From Pseudomonas sp. C1C7 (GTDB lineage Bacteria; Pseudomonadota; Gammaproteobacteria; Pseudomonadales; Pseudomonadaceae), in the NCBI RefSeq assembly GCF_013359595.1, contig NZ_JABFMP010000015.1:65727-129726 (forward strand): a DNA stretch of 64,000 bases, written 5' to 3'. The notes beneath the pieces are model-generated. The model was not told the origin of the DNA, ran no database searches, and saw nothing but the letters and a program-made list of their open reading frames with translations. A program made the translations under genes and the position numbers. Below are positions 1-8,534 of this stretch, one piece after another (the first letter of the stretch is position 1; each line of letters starts with the position of its first letter).

Positions 1-74
1 CCGCGAAGGCGTCAGGCCAGCCGACACTGATGTTGAATGTGCCGGCCTCTTCGCGGGCAAGCCCGCTCCCACAG
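1..74. repeat. REP-like inverted pair, left half cut by window edge
   Basis: The right half (about 45-74) is the GGCCTCTTCGCGGGCAAGCC unit ending in CTCCCACAG. The left edge starts inside the opposite-facing unit (CGCGAAGGCGTCAG). A complete pair of the same layout lies at 37488-37579. It sits beyond the terminator of the paa operon. Confidence 0.75.
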
Positions 75-129
75 TGGATGGTGGTGTTCGCAGATGTTGT
101 GACAGGCACGGGACCTTCTGGGAGCAGGC

Positions 130-155
130 AAAAAAAAACCCCGCATCAGCGGGGC
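130..155 (-). terminator. Intrinsic terminator of the paa operon
   Basis: On the minus strand a GC-rich hairpin (CCCCGC / ATCA / GCGGGG at 139-154) is followed directly by a run of nine T residues. It lies 17 bases after the paaK stop codon, which is the expected place for the end of the paaFGHIJK transcript. Confidence 0.9.
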
Positions 156-171
156 CGTAAAGGTGCAGCAG

Positions 172-1497
172 TCATGCTTTCGGGCGGTTGTCCACTACGT
201 GGCAGGCTTTGCCCTCGGATCGTTTGATCGAGTGGAACGGCTGCAGGACGATGCGGGTGCTGATGCCGATGTAGGTCTTGATGTGCTTGCTCAGCTCGCC
301 GCACACGGCTTTCTGCTGGTCGTCGGTCAGGTGCTGGTGTTCGGCTTTGAGCTCCACATGCACATCGACGGTGTCGAGGTTGCCGTTGCGATGCAGGTGG
401 ATTTCGTAGCATTCGGCCAGTTGCTTGATCTTCAGGACCTGTTCTTCGATCTGCGTCGGGAAGACGTTGACGCCGCGGATGATCAGCATGTCGTCGCTGC
501 GTCCGGTGATCTTGTCGATACGGCGCATCGGCCGCGCGGTGCCCGGCAGCAGGCGGGTCAGGTCGCGGGTGCGGTAGCGGATCATCGGCAGGGCTTCTTT
601 GCTCAGGGAGGTGAACACCAGTTCACCCATCTGGCCGTCCGGCAGCACTTCGCCGGTCACCGGGTCGATGATTTCCGGGTAGAAGTGGTCTTCCCAGATG
701 GTCGGGCCGTCCTTGGTCTCGGCGCACTCCATGGCGACACCCGGGCCCATGATTTCCGACAGACCGTAGATGTCCAGGGCGGTGATGCCCATGCGCGCCT
801 CGATGGCGCTGCGCAGTTCGGCGGTCCACGGTTCGGCACCGAAGATGCCCAGGCGCAGGGCCAGTTTGTGCGGGTCGATGCCCTGACGCTCGATTTCATC
901 GGCGATGTTGAGCATGTAGGACGGCGTGACCATGATGATGTCCGGCTGGAAATCCTTGATCAGCTGCACTTGCTTTTCCGTCTGTCCCCCGGACATCGGG
1001 ATCACGGTGCAACCCAGGCGCTCGGCGCCGTAGTGCGCGCCCAGGCCGCCGGTGAACAGGCCGTAGCCATAGGAAATATGCACCTTGTCGCCACGACGAC
1101 CGCCTGCCGCACGAATCGAACGGGCCACCACATTGGCCCAGGTGTCGATGTCGTTCTGGGTGTAGCCGACCACGGTCGGTTTGCCGGTGGTGCCGCTGGA
1201 GGCGTGCAGGCGCACGATCTCGTTCATCGGCACGGCGAACATGCCGTAGGGGTAGTTGTCGCGCAGGTCCGACTTGGTGGTGAACGGGAACTTCGCCAGG
1301 TCCTCCAGGGACTTGATGTCGTCCGGGTGCACACCCGCCTCATCGAAGCGCTGACGGTACATCGGCACGTTGTTGTAGGCGTGGTTCAGGCTCCAGCGCA
1401 TGCGGTCCAGCTGATGCTGGCGCAACTCGTCGACGCTGGCCGTTTCCAGCGGGTCCAGCACAGGATCAAGCACGGATTGGGAGATTGGCATGTTCAT
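172..1497 (-). CDS. paaK: Phenylacetate-CoA ligase
   Basis: This 441-residue enzyme activates phenylacetate with ATP and CoA to phenylacetyl-CoA, the committed cytoplasmic step of aerobic hybrid phenylacetate breakdown. The adenylate-forming signature HASSGTTGKPT is at about residues 98-108, and the protein has the family length and the typical short C-terminal domain. An upstream in-frame ATG exists at 1659, but it would put the gene inside the 3' end of paaJ. The start at 1497 (MNMPISQ) gives the normal N-terminus and leaves a 98-base gap after paaJ. It is the last gene of the paaFGHIJK run and is followed by a strong terminator. In some Pseudomonas literature the same gene is called paaF; the E. 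coli name is used here. Confidence 0.96.
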   Translation of the reverse strand: MNMPISQSVLDPVLDPLETASVDELRQHQLDRMRWSLNHAYNNVPMYRQRFDEAGVHPDDIKSLEDLAKFPFTTKSDLRDNYPYGMFAVPMNEIVRLHASSGTTGKPTVVGYTQNDIDTWANVVARSIRAAGGRRGDKVHISYGYGLFTGGLGAHYGAERLGCTVIPMSGGQTEKQVQLIKDFQPDIIMVTPSYMLNIADEIERQGIDPHKLALRLGIFGAEPWTAELRSAIEARMGITALDIYGLSEIMGPGVAMECAETKDGPTIWEDHFYPEIIDPVTGEVLPDGQMGELVFTSLSKEALPMIRYRTRDLTRLLPGTARPMRRIDKITGRSDDMLIIRGVNVFPTQIEEQVLKIKQLAECYEIHLHRNGNLDTVDVHVELKAEHQHLTDDQQKAVCGELSKHIKTYIGISTRIVLQPFHSIKRSEGKACHVVDNRPKA

Positions 1498-1595
1498 GGT
1501 TTCACTCGAATTGTTTTTGTGTTCCAGCCCTTTTGCACAAGGGCTTGAGTGCATGACCCAAGGATACCTCTCGGCTCCCTGGGAATCGCGGTTCT

Positions 1596-2807
1596 TTAGT
1601 GGGATAGACGCTCGATGACCAGCGCGATCCCCTGGCCCACGCCGATGCACATGGTGCACAGGGCGTAGCGGCCTTGACGTTCTTCCAGCTCGTGCAGGGC
1701 AGTGGTCACCAGGCGTGCGCCGCTCATGCCCAGCGGATGGCCCAGGGCAATGGCGCCGCCGTTGGGGTTGACCCGCGGATCGTTGTCGCCCAGGCCCAGC
1801 TCGCGCAACACCGCCAGACCCTGCGCGGCGAAGGCTTCGTTGAGCTCGATCACGTCCATGTCTTCAAGGCTCAGGTTGGCCAGTTCCAGCACCTTGCGGG
1901 TCGCCGGGACCGGGCCGATGCCCATGATTCGTGGTTCGACACCGGCAGTGGCCATCGCCACCACGCGGCCACGGGCGGTCAGGCCGTGACGCTTGGCGAC
2001 TTCCGGGCTTGCCAGCAGCAGGGCGCAGGCACCGTCGTTGACGCCCGAAGCGTTGCCGGCGGTGATGCTGCCGCCTTCGCGGAACGGCGTGCCGAGTTTG
2101 GCCAGCTGTTCCAGGGTGGTGTCGCCGCGCGGATGTTCATCCTGCTCGACGATCTTGGCCGGGCCTTTGCGCTGGGGAATTTCCACCGCAACGATTTCCT
2201 TGGCCAGGCGGCCATTGGCCTGGGCGGCTGCGGCGCGTTGCTGGCTGCGCAGGGCGAAGGCGTCTTGGTCGGCACGGGAGATGTTGAACTGTGCGGCGAC
2301 GTTTTCCGCGGTTTCCGGCATCGAATCAATGCCGAACTGCTTTTTCATCAGCGGATTGACGAAGCGCCAGCCGATGGTGGTGTCGAAGATTTCCGCCTGG
2401 CGGGAAAACGCCTGCTCGGCCTTGCCCATCACCAGCGGTGCGCGGGACATCGATTCCACGCCCCCCACCAGCATCAGGCCGGCTTCGCCACTGCGAATCG
2501 CCCGGGCCGCGGTGCCGACGGCATCCAGGCCCGAACCGCACAGGCGGTTGAGGGTGGTGCCCGGTACGCTGACCGGCAGCCCGGCCAGCAGCGCCGACAT
2601 GCGCGCCACGTTGCGGTTGTCTTCGCCGGCCTGGTTGGCGCAGCCGTAGATCACATCGTCGACGCTGCTCCAGTCCACTTGCGGGTGACGGCGCTGCAGT
2701 TCGCGCAGCGGCACCGCGCCGAGGTCGTCGGCGCGCACGCCGCTCAATACGCCGGCGTAGCGGCCGATCGGGGTGCGTACGGCGTCGATAATCAGGGCGT
2801 CATTCAT
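1596..2807 (-). CDS. paaJ: 3-oxoadipyl-CoA / 3-oxo-5,6-dehydrosuberyl-CoA thiolase
   Basis: This is a 403-residue thiolase-fold enzyme that cleaves 3-oxoacyl-CoA intermediates to acetyl-CoA and succinyl-CoA or a C6 intermediate at the end of the phenylacetate pathway. The acylated cysteine is visible in [10 protein letters not shown] (Cys90), the [11 protein letters not shown] histidine motif is present, and the second catalytic cysteine is in CIGVGQG (about residue 387). The start codon overlaps the paaI stop by 8 bases, which suggests translational coupling. PcaF of the beta-ketoadipate pathway is very similar. The position inside the paa operon decides the assignment. Confidence 0.94.
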   Translation of the reverse strand: MNDALIIDAVRTPIGRYAGVLSGVRADDLGAVPLRELQRRHPQVDWSSVDDVIYGCANQAGEDNRNVARMSALLAGLPVSVPGTTLNRLCGSGLDAVGTAARAIRSGEAGLMLVGGVESMSRAPLVMGKAEQAFSRQAEIFDTTIGWRFVNPLMKKQFGIDSMPETAENVAAQFNISRADQDAFALRSQQRAAAAQANGRLAKEIVAVEIPQRKGPAKIVEQDEHPRGDTTLEQLAKLGTPFREGGSITAGNASGVNDGACALLLASPEVAKRHGLTARGRVVAMATAGVEPRIMGIGPVPATRKVLELANLSLEDMDVIELNEAFAAQGLAVLRELGLGDNDPRVNPNGGAIALGHPLGMSGARLVTTALHELEERQGRYALCTMCIGVGQGIALVIERLSH

Positions 2808-3249
2808 TCGGGGTCTCCTGCGTCAGCACCGGGCCGCGCACTTTGTAGGATTTGCCGTGGAACAGGGCGATCAACTGGCCCTGCTGGTTTTCAATGCGTA
2901 CGTCGTAGTTGCCGGTGCGGCCCGAGCGGCTCTGCTCGATGCAATCGGCGGTGAGCGTGTCGTTCAGGCGGGCCGGGGCGACGTAGTCGATGCTGCAGCC
3001 GATGGCCACCGTGGCTTCGTTATAGCTGTTGCAGGCAAAGGCGAACGCCGAGTCGGCGAGGGCGAACAGGTAGCCGCCGTGGCAGGTGCCGTGGCCCTGG
3101 ACCATGTCGGCGCGCACGGTCATGCCCACGCGAGCGGTGCCGGGGCCGGCGGACAGCAGGCGCATGCCCATTGCCTGGCTGGCGGCGTCGCGCTGGAACA
3201 GCGACTGCGCACAGTCGCTGGCCAAGTTCATCGCTTCATGGTTAGTCAT
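2800..3249 (-). CDS. paaI: Phenylacetyl-CoA thioesterase, hot-dog fold
   Basis: This 149-residue hot-dog thioesterase is thought to hydrolyse dead-end hydroxyphenylacetyl-CoA and related thioesters so that CoA is not trapped. The family motif is seen as HGTCHGGYLFALAD at residues 53-66, with the acidic residue (Asp66) on the central helix. The ATG at 3249 overlaps the end of paaH and is followed by the conserved N-terminus; longer in-frame starts would run antiparallel to no known family sequence and deep into paaH. It is the fourth gene of the operon. Confidence 0.93.
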   Translation of the reverse strand: MTNHEAMNLASDCAQSLFQRDAASQAMGMRLLSAGPGTARVGMTVRADMVQGHGTCHGGYLFALADSAFAFACNSYNEATVAIGCSIDYVAPARLNDTLTADCIEQSRSGRTGNYDVRIENQQGQLIALFHGKSYKVRGPVLTQETPNE

Positions 3250-4759
3250 GGAAGTTTCTCCCTTCGGCGACCAGGCGACGCAACAGCAGCGATGGCCGGT
3301 AGCGTTCTTCGCCGTAAGCGGCTTGCAGGTTGTCCAACGTGGCGAGGATGTGCGCCAGGCCAACGGCATCGGCCCAGGCCAGCGGGCCTTGCGGGTAGTT
3401 GACCCCGGCGCGCATGGCCAGATCGATGTCGGCGGCCGAAGCCACGCCTTGGTGCAGGGCATCGGCAGCCTCGTTGGCGAGCATGGCCACGGTGCGCAGC
3501 ACGGCCAGGGCCGGGCTGTCGCTGAGCAGGCTGACCTTGAGGCCGGCCTGTTGCAGCAGGGCAACGCCTTGCTCAAGGGCCAGTGGATCGATGCCGGCCG
3601 CGTGGCTGATGGCGATGCGTTTGGCAGTGCCGTAATCCAGGGTCAGGTCCAGCAGGATCAGGTTGCGCAGGCCATCTTCTTTCGCGCGCTGACAGGCCAT
3701 GCGCCCGTCGCTCAGGGCCAGCACCGCGTCACCGACCCGCAGCACACCGCGACCATCGCGCTGGATGACGTTGACGCCTTGTTCGCGCAGACGCGGCAGA
3801 AGGTCCCGGGCAGCGCCCAGATCGCCTTCCACTACACAGCATTCCACGCTGGCGCTGCTGGTGATTTCGCGTGCAGGCGGACGCTCGGCACCCTGGGCAT
3901 AGGAATAGAAACCCTGACCGCTCTTGCGCCCGAAACGGCCACCGTCCACCAGTTCCTTCTGAATCAGCGAAGGCTGGAAGCGGGTGTCCTGGTAATAGGC
4001 GTCGAACACCGAGCAGGTCACGGCGTAGTTGACGTCGTGGCCGATCAGGTCGGTCAGCTCGAAGGCACCCATGGCGAAACCGCCGGCCTCGCGCATCAGC
4101 GCATCGAGGGTCGGGCAGTCGGCGGCGCCTTCCTGCAGCAGGCGCAGGCTTTCGGCGTAGAACGGCCGGGCCACGCGGTTGACGATGAAACCCGGGGTGG
4201 AGCGGGTGTGTACCGGTTTCTTGCCCCAGGCCTTGGCGGTGTCATACAGACATTGCGCAAGTGCCGGATCGCTGGCCAGGCCCGAGACGATTTCCACCAG
4301 CGCCATCACCGGCGCCGGGTTGAAGAAGTGCAGGCCGAGCAGGCGTTGCGGGCGCTTCAATTGCGCGGCGATGCTGGTGATCGACAGCGACGAGGTGTTG
4401 CTGGCGAGGATGCAGTGATCGCCGCAGATGTCTTCCAGCTGGCGGAACAGCGCGCGCTTGACCTCGAGGTTCTCGACGATGGCTTCGATGATCAGGTCGC
4501 AATCGGCCAGGGCTTCGATGGCTTCCACCGCTTGCAGGCGGGCCACGGTGGCGCTGCGCGATTCGGCGGACAGCTTGCCGCTTTCGACGCGCTTGCCCAG
4601 TTGCCGGTCGATGCCTTCAATGGCCTGGGCGGCAGCGCCCGGGCGGTTGTCCAGCAGCAACACCGGGTGCCCGGCTTGCGCTGCGACCTGGGCGATACCG
4701 GCACCCATGGCGCCGGCGCCGATCACGGCAACCCGTTGAGTTTTGTTCAATGCGGTCAT
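3242..4759 (-). CDS. paaH: 3-hydroxyadipyl-CoA dehydrogenase
   Basis: This is a 505-residue NAD-dependent 3-hydroxyacyl-CoA dehydrogenase acting after ring opening. The Rossmann motif VIGAGAMGAG is at residues 12-21. It is followed by the 3HCDH N-domain, a first C-domain (FNPAPVMALVE region) and a second, degenerate C-domain near the C-terminus; this layout is normal for PaaH (about 475-510 residues). It starts 3 bases after paaG ends and overlaps paaI. No defects were seen. Confidence 0.95.
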   Translation of the reverse strand: MTALNKTQRVAVIGAGAMGAGIAQVAAQAGHPVLLLDNRPGAAAQAIEGIDRQLGKRVESGKLSAESRSATVARLQAVEAIEALADCDLIIEAIVENLEVKRALFRQLEDICGDHCILASNTSSLSITSIAAQLKRPQRLLGLHFFNPAPVMALVEIVSGLASDPALAQCLYDTAKAWGKKPVHTRSTPGFIVNRVARPFYAESLRLLQEGAADCPTLDALMREAGGFAMGAFELTDLIGHDVNYAVTCSVFDAYYQDTRFQPSLIQKELVDGGRFGRKSGQGFYSYAQGAERPPAREITSSASVECCVVEGDLGAARDLLPRLREQGVNVIQRDGRGVLRVGDAVLALSDGRMACQRAKEDGLRNLILLDLTLDYGTAKRIAISHAAGIDPLALEQGVALLQQAGLKVSLLSDSPALAVLRTVAMLANEAADALHQGVASAADIDLAMRAGVNYPQGPLAWADAVGLAHILATLDNLQAAYGEERYRPSLLLRRLVAEGRNFHD

Positions 4760-4762
4760 GAC

Positions 4763-5554
4763 TCAGCGCCCCTTGAAGCTTGGGGTGCGTTTTTCCATGA
4801 AGGCGCTGACGCCTTCGCGGTAATCCTCGCTGCGCCCGGCCAGGCGTTGCAGGTCGCGCTCCAGCTCCAGCTGTTCGTCGAAGCTGTTGCTCATGCTGGC
4901 GTTCAAACTGCGTTTGATCAGGGCCAGACCGTAGGTCGGCTGGGTGGCCAGGTGTTGCGCGAGTTTCAGCGCTTCGGCGCGCAGTTCGGCGTCGTCCACG
5001 CAGCGGTAGATCAGGCCCCATTGCTCGGCCTGTTCAGCGGTCAGGCGGTTGCCCAGCAGAGCCAGGGCCTTGGCGCGGGCCATGCCGACCAGGCGCGGCA
5101 GGGTCCAGGTGCCACCGGAATCCGGGATCAGGCCGATCTTGCAGAAGGCCTGGATGAAGCTGGCCGAACGGGCGGCGAGCACCAGATCGCAGGCCAGCGG
5201 AATGTTGGCGCCGGCACCGGCGGCCACGCCGTTGACCGCGCAGATCACCGGCATCGGCAGGTCGCGCAGCTGACGGATCATCGGGTTGTAGAACTTCTCG
5301 ATGGACTCGCCCAGGTCCGGTACGGCGGCGCCCGGCGCGACGTTGCGGTCGCTCAGATCCTGCCCGGCGCAGAAGCCACGGCCTTCACCGGTCAGCAGCA
5401 GCACGCGCACATCCGGATTCTGGCGCACCCGTTTCAGCGCTTCCTTCACTTCGCCATGCATCTGGGTGTTGAAGCTGTTGAGCTGGTCGGGGCGATTGAG
5501 GCTCAGCAGGGCGACGCCAGCGTCGATGGAAAACAGGATGTGTTCGAAATTCAT
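4763..5554 (-). CDS. paaG: Epoxyphenylacetyl-CoA isomerase (oxepin-CoA forming)
   Basis: This 263-residue crotonase-fold enzyme converts the ring 1,2-epoxide of phenylacetyl-CoA to the oxepin and later shifts double bonds. The crotonase loops are present: GRGFCAGQDLSD (about 59-69) and IPDSGGTW, with the catalytic Asp at about residue 145. That Asp marks isomerases of this group rather than two-Glu hydratases. The start at 5554 (MNFEHILF) follows an AGAG-containing leader; an upstream ATG at 5656 would overlap paaF. The gap to paaF is 46 bases. Confidence 0.94.
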   Translation of the reverse strand: MNFEHILFSIDAGVALLSLNRPDQLNSFNTQMHGEVKEALKRVRQNPDVRVLLLTGEGRGFCAGQDLSDRNVAPGAAVPDLGESIEKFYNPMIRQLRDLPMPVICAVNGVAAGAGANIPLACDLVLAARSASFIQAFCKIGLIPDSGGTWTLPRLVGMARAKALALLGNRLTAEQAEQWGLIYRCVDDAELRAEALKLAQHLATQPTYGLALIKRSLNASMSNSFDEQLELERDLQRLAGRSEDYREGVSAFMEKRTPSFKGR

Positions 5555-5600
5555 GGTCTTGGCGCTCTCTTGGAGGTCGTTCGAATGCGTGGTGACTGGA

Positions 5601-6374
5601 TTACTGGCCAGTGAAAGTCGGTGTGCGCTTTTCCTGGAACGCCGCGATGCCTTCATTACGGTCGCGGGTGCCGGCCAGCACGGTGAAGGCGTGGCGCTCG
5701 AAGCGCAGGCCGCTGGCCAGGTCCGTGTCCATGGCCTTGAGCAGCGCTTCCTTGGCCAGACGTACCGCCAATGGCGCCTTGGCGGCGATCTGACGGGCGA
5801 CCTGCAGGGCGCGTTCGACGGTAAATTCCGGTTGCGTGACTTCGCTGACCAGCCCGGCGCGCTGGGCCTGGCGGGCGTCGATCGGCTCGCCGGTCAACAC
5901 CATCTGCATGGCCATGGATTTGCCAACGGCGCGCAGCAGGCGCTGGGTGCCACCGGCACCGGGCATGATCCCCAGGTTGATTTCCGGCTGGCCGAAGCGG
6001 GCATCTTCACCGGCAATGATGATGTCGGCGTGCATGGCCAGTTCGCAGCCACCGCCCAGGGCGAAGCCGTTGACGGCGGCGATCAGCGGTTTGTTGAAAC
6101 GGGTGATGGCCTGCCACGAGGCCTGGCGCGGGTCGTCGAGGATGCCGACGAGGTCGCGTTCGGCCATTTCCTTGATGTCGGCACCGGCGGCGAAGGCCTT
6201 GCGGCTACCGGTGATGACCACGGCGCGGGTCTCGGGATCGGCCTGGGCGATGCTCAGTTCGTCCGCCAGTTCGCCCAGCAACTGAGTGTTCAGGGCGTTC
6301 AAGGCTTGCGGGCGCTGCAGGGTAATCAGGCGCACGCCGGATTCGATGGATTCGACGGCAAGAGTTAGCGGCAT
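5601..6374 (-). CDS. paaF: 2,3-dehydroadipyl-CoA hydratase
   Basis: This is a 257-residue enoyl-CoA hydratase, the first gene of the minus-strand paa run. Both catalytic glutamates of true hydratases are in place (Glu111 in GGGCELAMHAD and Glu131 in FGQPEINLGIMPG). The CoA-binding loop FAAGADIKEM is at residues 61-70. It acts on 2,3-dehydroadipyl-CoA near the end of the pathway. Transcription probably starts in the region shared with paaY, where PaaX-like operators lie. Confidence 0.94.
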   Translation of the reverse strand: MPLTLAVESIESGVRLITLQRPQALNALNTQLLGELADELSIAQADPETRAVVITGSRKAFAAGADIKEMAERDLVGILDDPRQASWQAITRFNKPLIAAVNGFALGGGCELAMHADIIIAGEDARFGQPEINLGIMPGAGGTQRLLRAVGKSMAMQMVLTGEPIDARQAQRAGLVSEVTQPEFTVERALQVARQIAAKAPLAVRLAKEALLKAMDTDLASGLRFERHAFTVLAGTRDRNEGIAAFQEKRTPTFTGQ

Positions 6375-6463
6375 TGAAGACTGCCCTCACGGAGCACGCT
6401 CGGCGCTGAGGCCGGCTTGTTATTGGATCGGCCGCAGGGGCCGGTTTTGCCGGAGTATACCTG

Positions 6464-6480
6464 CAATGTGATACGCAAAT
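6464..6480. promoter_or_regulatory. Candidate PaaX operator, paaF side
   Basis: The sequence AATGTGATACGCAAATGC contains the GTGATACGC word found again on the paaY side. The E. coli and Pseudomonas PaaX repressors bind TGATTC/TGATAC-type words that are relieved by phenylacetyl-CoA (known of the family). It lies about 90 bases before the paaF start, so it is placed to control the minus-strand operon. Confidence 0.6.
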
Positions 6481-6636
6481 GCAATACTGAAATTGATTTA
6501 ATGTGTCTTATTGGTCGTGCGCTGCTTTTATAAAGGCAGCTTTCGGTGTCGGTCACTCCCAATAAAATGCCCGAATTCATTGGCTTAAGTGCCGGTTTAT
6601 GCGGGTCAAGTACGTTCGTCCGAAAGGCGCTTTTCA

Positions 6637-6684
6637 AGTGATACGCTTTTTTGTCTTTGTGCTGGCAAAAGCGATGTGATACAA
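6637..6684. promoter_or_regulatory. Candidate PaaX operator pair, paaY side
   Basis: Two direct GTGATAC words lie at 6638-6644 and 6676-6682, 38 bases apart start to start, and 41-87 bases before the paaY start. They match the word at 6468-6474. Paired TGATAC words with a long spacer are the known style of PaaX sites; the exact spacing here is as read from the sequence. Confidence 0.6.
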
Positions 6685-6724
6685 AATGAGTCAATATCTG
6701 CATCGCTTTGTGAAGGAAGCTGCC

Positions 6725-7321
6725 ATGACCTGCTACAGCCTCGATGGCCTGACCCCGGTGATCGACCCCACTGCTTATGTGCACCCGACGGCGGTGCTGA
6801 TCGGTGACGTGATCATCGGCCCGCATTGCTACGTGGGGCCGTTGGCGAGCCTGCGCGGCGACTTCGGGCGGATCGTGCTGGAGGAGGGCGCCAACCTGCA
6901 GGACACCTGCGTGATGCATGGTTTCCCCGACAGCGACACGGTGGTTGAGCGCAATGGCCATATCGGCCACGGCGCGGTGTTGCACGGCTGCCGGATCGGC
7001 GCCGATGCGCTGGTGGGCATGAATGCGGTGGTGATGGATAACGCACGCATCGGCCCGCGTTCCTTCGTTTCGGCGGCGGCGTTCGTCAAGGCGGGTTTCG
7101 AGTGTCCGGAGCAGTCGCTGGTCATGGGCGCGCCGGCCGGCATCAAGCGCACCTTGAGCGATCAGGAAGTGGCGTGGAAGCAGGCGGGGACACGGGAGTA
7201 TCAGCAGTTGGCGCAGCGGTGCCTGGAGCAGATGCGCGAGTGCGAGCCGCTGAGCGCGCCGGAGGCGGATCGCCCGCGGATCAGCGACAGCGGCCTGCGT
7301 CCGAAGGGCAGCACGGTGTGA
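6725..7321 (+). CDS. paaY: PaaY, gamma-carbonic-anhydrase-fold thioesterase
   Basis: This is a 198-residue left-handed beta-helix (hexapeptide repeat) protein, with repeats such as [16 protein letters not shown] and [20 protein letters not shown]. The histidines expected for a trimeric metal site are present (HGF at about 64, HIGH around 81-84). In E. coli PaaY is a thioesterase that prevents CoA trapping and assists induction by removing inhibitory thioesters. The start at 6725 follows AAGGAAG at the right distance. The C-terminal tail is variable, as in the family. It is probably cotranscribed with paaX, although a REP pair separates them. Confidence 0.92.
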   Translation: MTCYSLDGLTPVIDPTAYVHPTAVLIGDVIIGPHCYVGPLASLRGDFGRIVLEEGANLQDTCVMHGFPDSDTVVERNGHIGHGAVLHGCRIGADALVGMNAVVMDNARIGPRSFVSAAAFVKAGFECPEQSLVMGAPAGIKRTLSDQEVAWKQAGTREYQQLAQRCLEQMRECEPLSAPEADRPRISDSGLRPKGSTV

Positions 7322-7330
7322 ACGCGATCC

Positions 7331-7463
7331 CTGTAGCAACTGCCGAAGGCTGCGTCCGAGCACGAAGCGCTCGCCTTCAGGCAACGCATTCCTCCCGCAA
7401 AATCGCATATTCAGGTTTTACGACTGCTGCGCAGCCGGATGCAGCCTTCGGCAGCTGCTACAG
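7331..7463. repeat. REP-like inverted pair between paaY and paaX
   Basis: A CTGTAGCAACTGCCGAAGGC unit is matched by the inverse GCAGCCTTCGGCAGCTGCTA unit about 90 bases later. It belongs to the same family as the units at 14529, 20680, 33146 and 61794. It fills most of the 201-base gap. Confidence 0.8.
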
Positions 7464-7522
7464 ATGAGTCAGCGTTCAGTTAAAGCGGTATATTTCATCC
7501 TTTTTTCCAGCTCGGTACGCCC

Positions 7523-8446
7523 ATGTCGTCCCTGACACCTTTGAACCAACTGATTACGCGCTTCCAGGAGCAGACGCCAATCCGCGCCAGTTCCCTGATC
7601 ATCACCCTGTACGGTGATGCCATCGAGCCCCATGGCGGGACCGTCTGGTTGGGCAGCCTGATTCAATTGCTCGAACCGATCGGCATCAACGAGCGGTTGA
7701 TCCGCACCTCGATCTTTCGCCTGACCAAGGAAGGCTGGCTGACCGCCGAGAAAGTCGGGCGCCGCAGTTACTACAGCCTGACCGGCACCGGTCGCCGGCG
7801 TTTCGACAAGGCATTCAAGCGGGTGTACAGCACCAGCATGCCGGCCTGGGACGGTTCCTGGTGCCTGGTGATGCTGTCGCAGTTGACCCAGGACAAGCGC
7901 AAGCAAGTGCGCGAAGAACTGGAATGGCAAGGTTTTGGTGCAATTTCGCCGGTGGTGCTGGCCTGCCCGCGCAGCGATCGCAACGATGTCAACGCCACCT
8001 TGCTCGACCTCGGCGCCCAGGAAGACACCATCGTCTTCGAAACCACCGCCCAAGACGTCATGGCCTCCAAGGCCCTGCGCCTGCAGGTGCGCGAGAGCTG
8101 GAACATCGAAGAGCTGGCGACCCATTACAGCGAGTTCATCCAGCTGTTCCGACCGCTCTGGCAAGCGCTTCGCGAGCAGGAAAACCTGCAACCGGCGGAC
8201 TGCTTCCTGGCACGGATTCTGCTGATTCACGAGTACCGCAAACTGCTGCTGCGTGACCCGCAGTTGCCCGATGAACTGTTGCCCGGCGACTGGGAAGGTC
8301 GGGCGGCGCGGCAGTTGTGCCGCAATATTTACCGGTTGATTTACGCCAAGGCCGAGGAATGGCTGAACAGCGCACTGGAAACCGCCGACGGCCCGTTGCC
8401 GGACGTGGGCGAGAGTTTTTACCGACGTTTTGGCGGGTTGAAATAA
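7523..8446 (+). CDS. paaX: PaaX, phenylacetyl-CoA-responsive repressor
   Basis: This 307-residue GntR-like winged-helix regulator is the specific repressor of phenylacetate catabolism and is released from DNA by phenylacetyl-CoA. The N-terminal helix-turn-helix (about residues 20-85, including RLIRTSIFRLTKEGWL) is followed by the PaaX central and C-terminal domains (WDGSWCLVML, then RLIYAKAEEWL). Length matches family members (about 300-316). It is next to paaY and close to the operator-like words at 6464-6684. Confidence 0.95.
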   Translation: MSSLTPLNQLITRFQEQTPIRASSLIITLYGDAIEPHGGTVWLGSLIQLLEPIGINERLIRTSIFRLTKEGWLTAEKVGRRSYYSLTGTGRRRFDKAFKRVYSTSMPAWDGSWCLVMLSQLTQDKRKQVREELEWQGFGAISPVVLACPRSDRNDVNATLLDLGAQEDTIVFETTAQDVMASKALRLQVRESWNIEELATHYSEFIQLFRPLWQALREQENLQPADCFLARILLIHEYRKLLLRDPQLPDELLPGDWEGRAARQLCRNIYRLIYAKAEEWLNSALETADGPLPDVGESFYRRFGGLK

Positions 8447-8534
8447 CCCGTCGTCGTTGAGGGAGAGTCGCTGTTCAGGAGAACCCGTGTTTTGACGTAG
8501 ACAATAAAAACAAAGCCTGCGTGAGAGGCCTGCC

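Larger units (their letters stand above)
6375..6724. promoter_or_regulatory. Divergent paaF / paaY control region
   Basis: This 350-base non-coding region lies between the divergent paaF and paaY genes. It is more AT-rich than the flanking genes, holds the three GTGATAC words described separately, and contains no credible coding frame. An in-frame upstream ATG for paaY at 6686 overlaps the last operator word and lacks a good ribosome site. Confidence 0.7.

Noticed and set aside
3086..5614. An 842-codon plus-strand frame over paaG-paaI
   Set aside because: Antisense shadow of three well-recognised paa genes.
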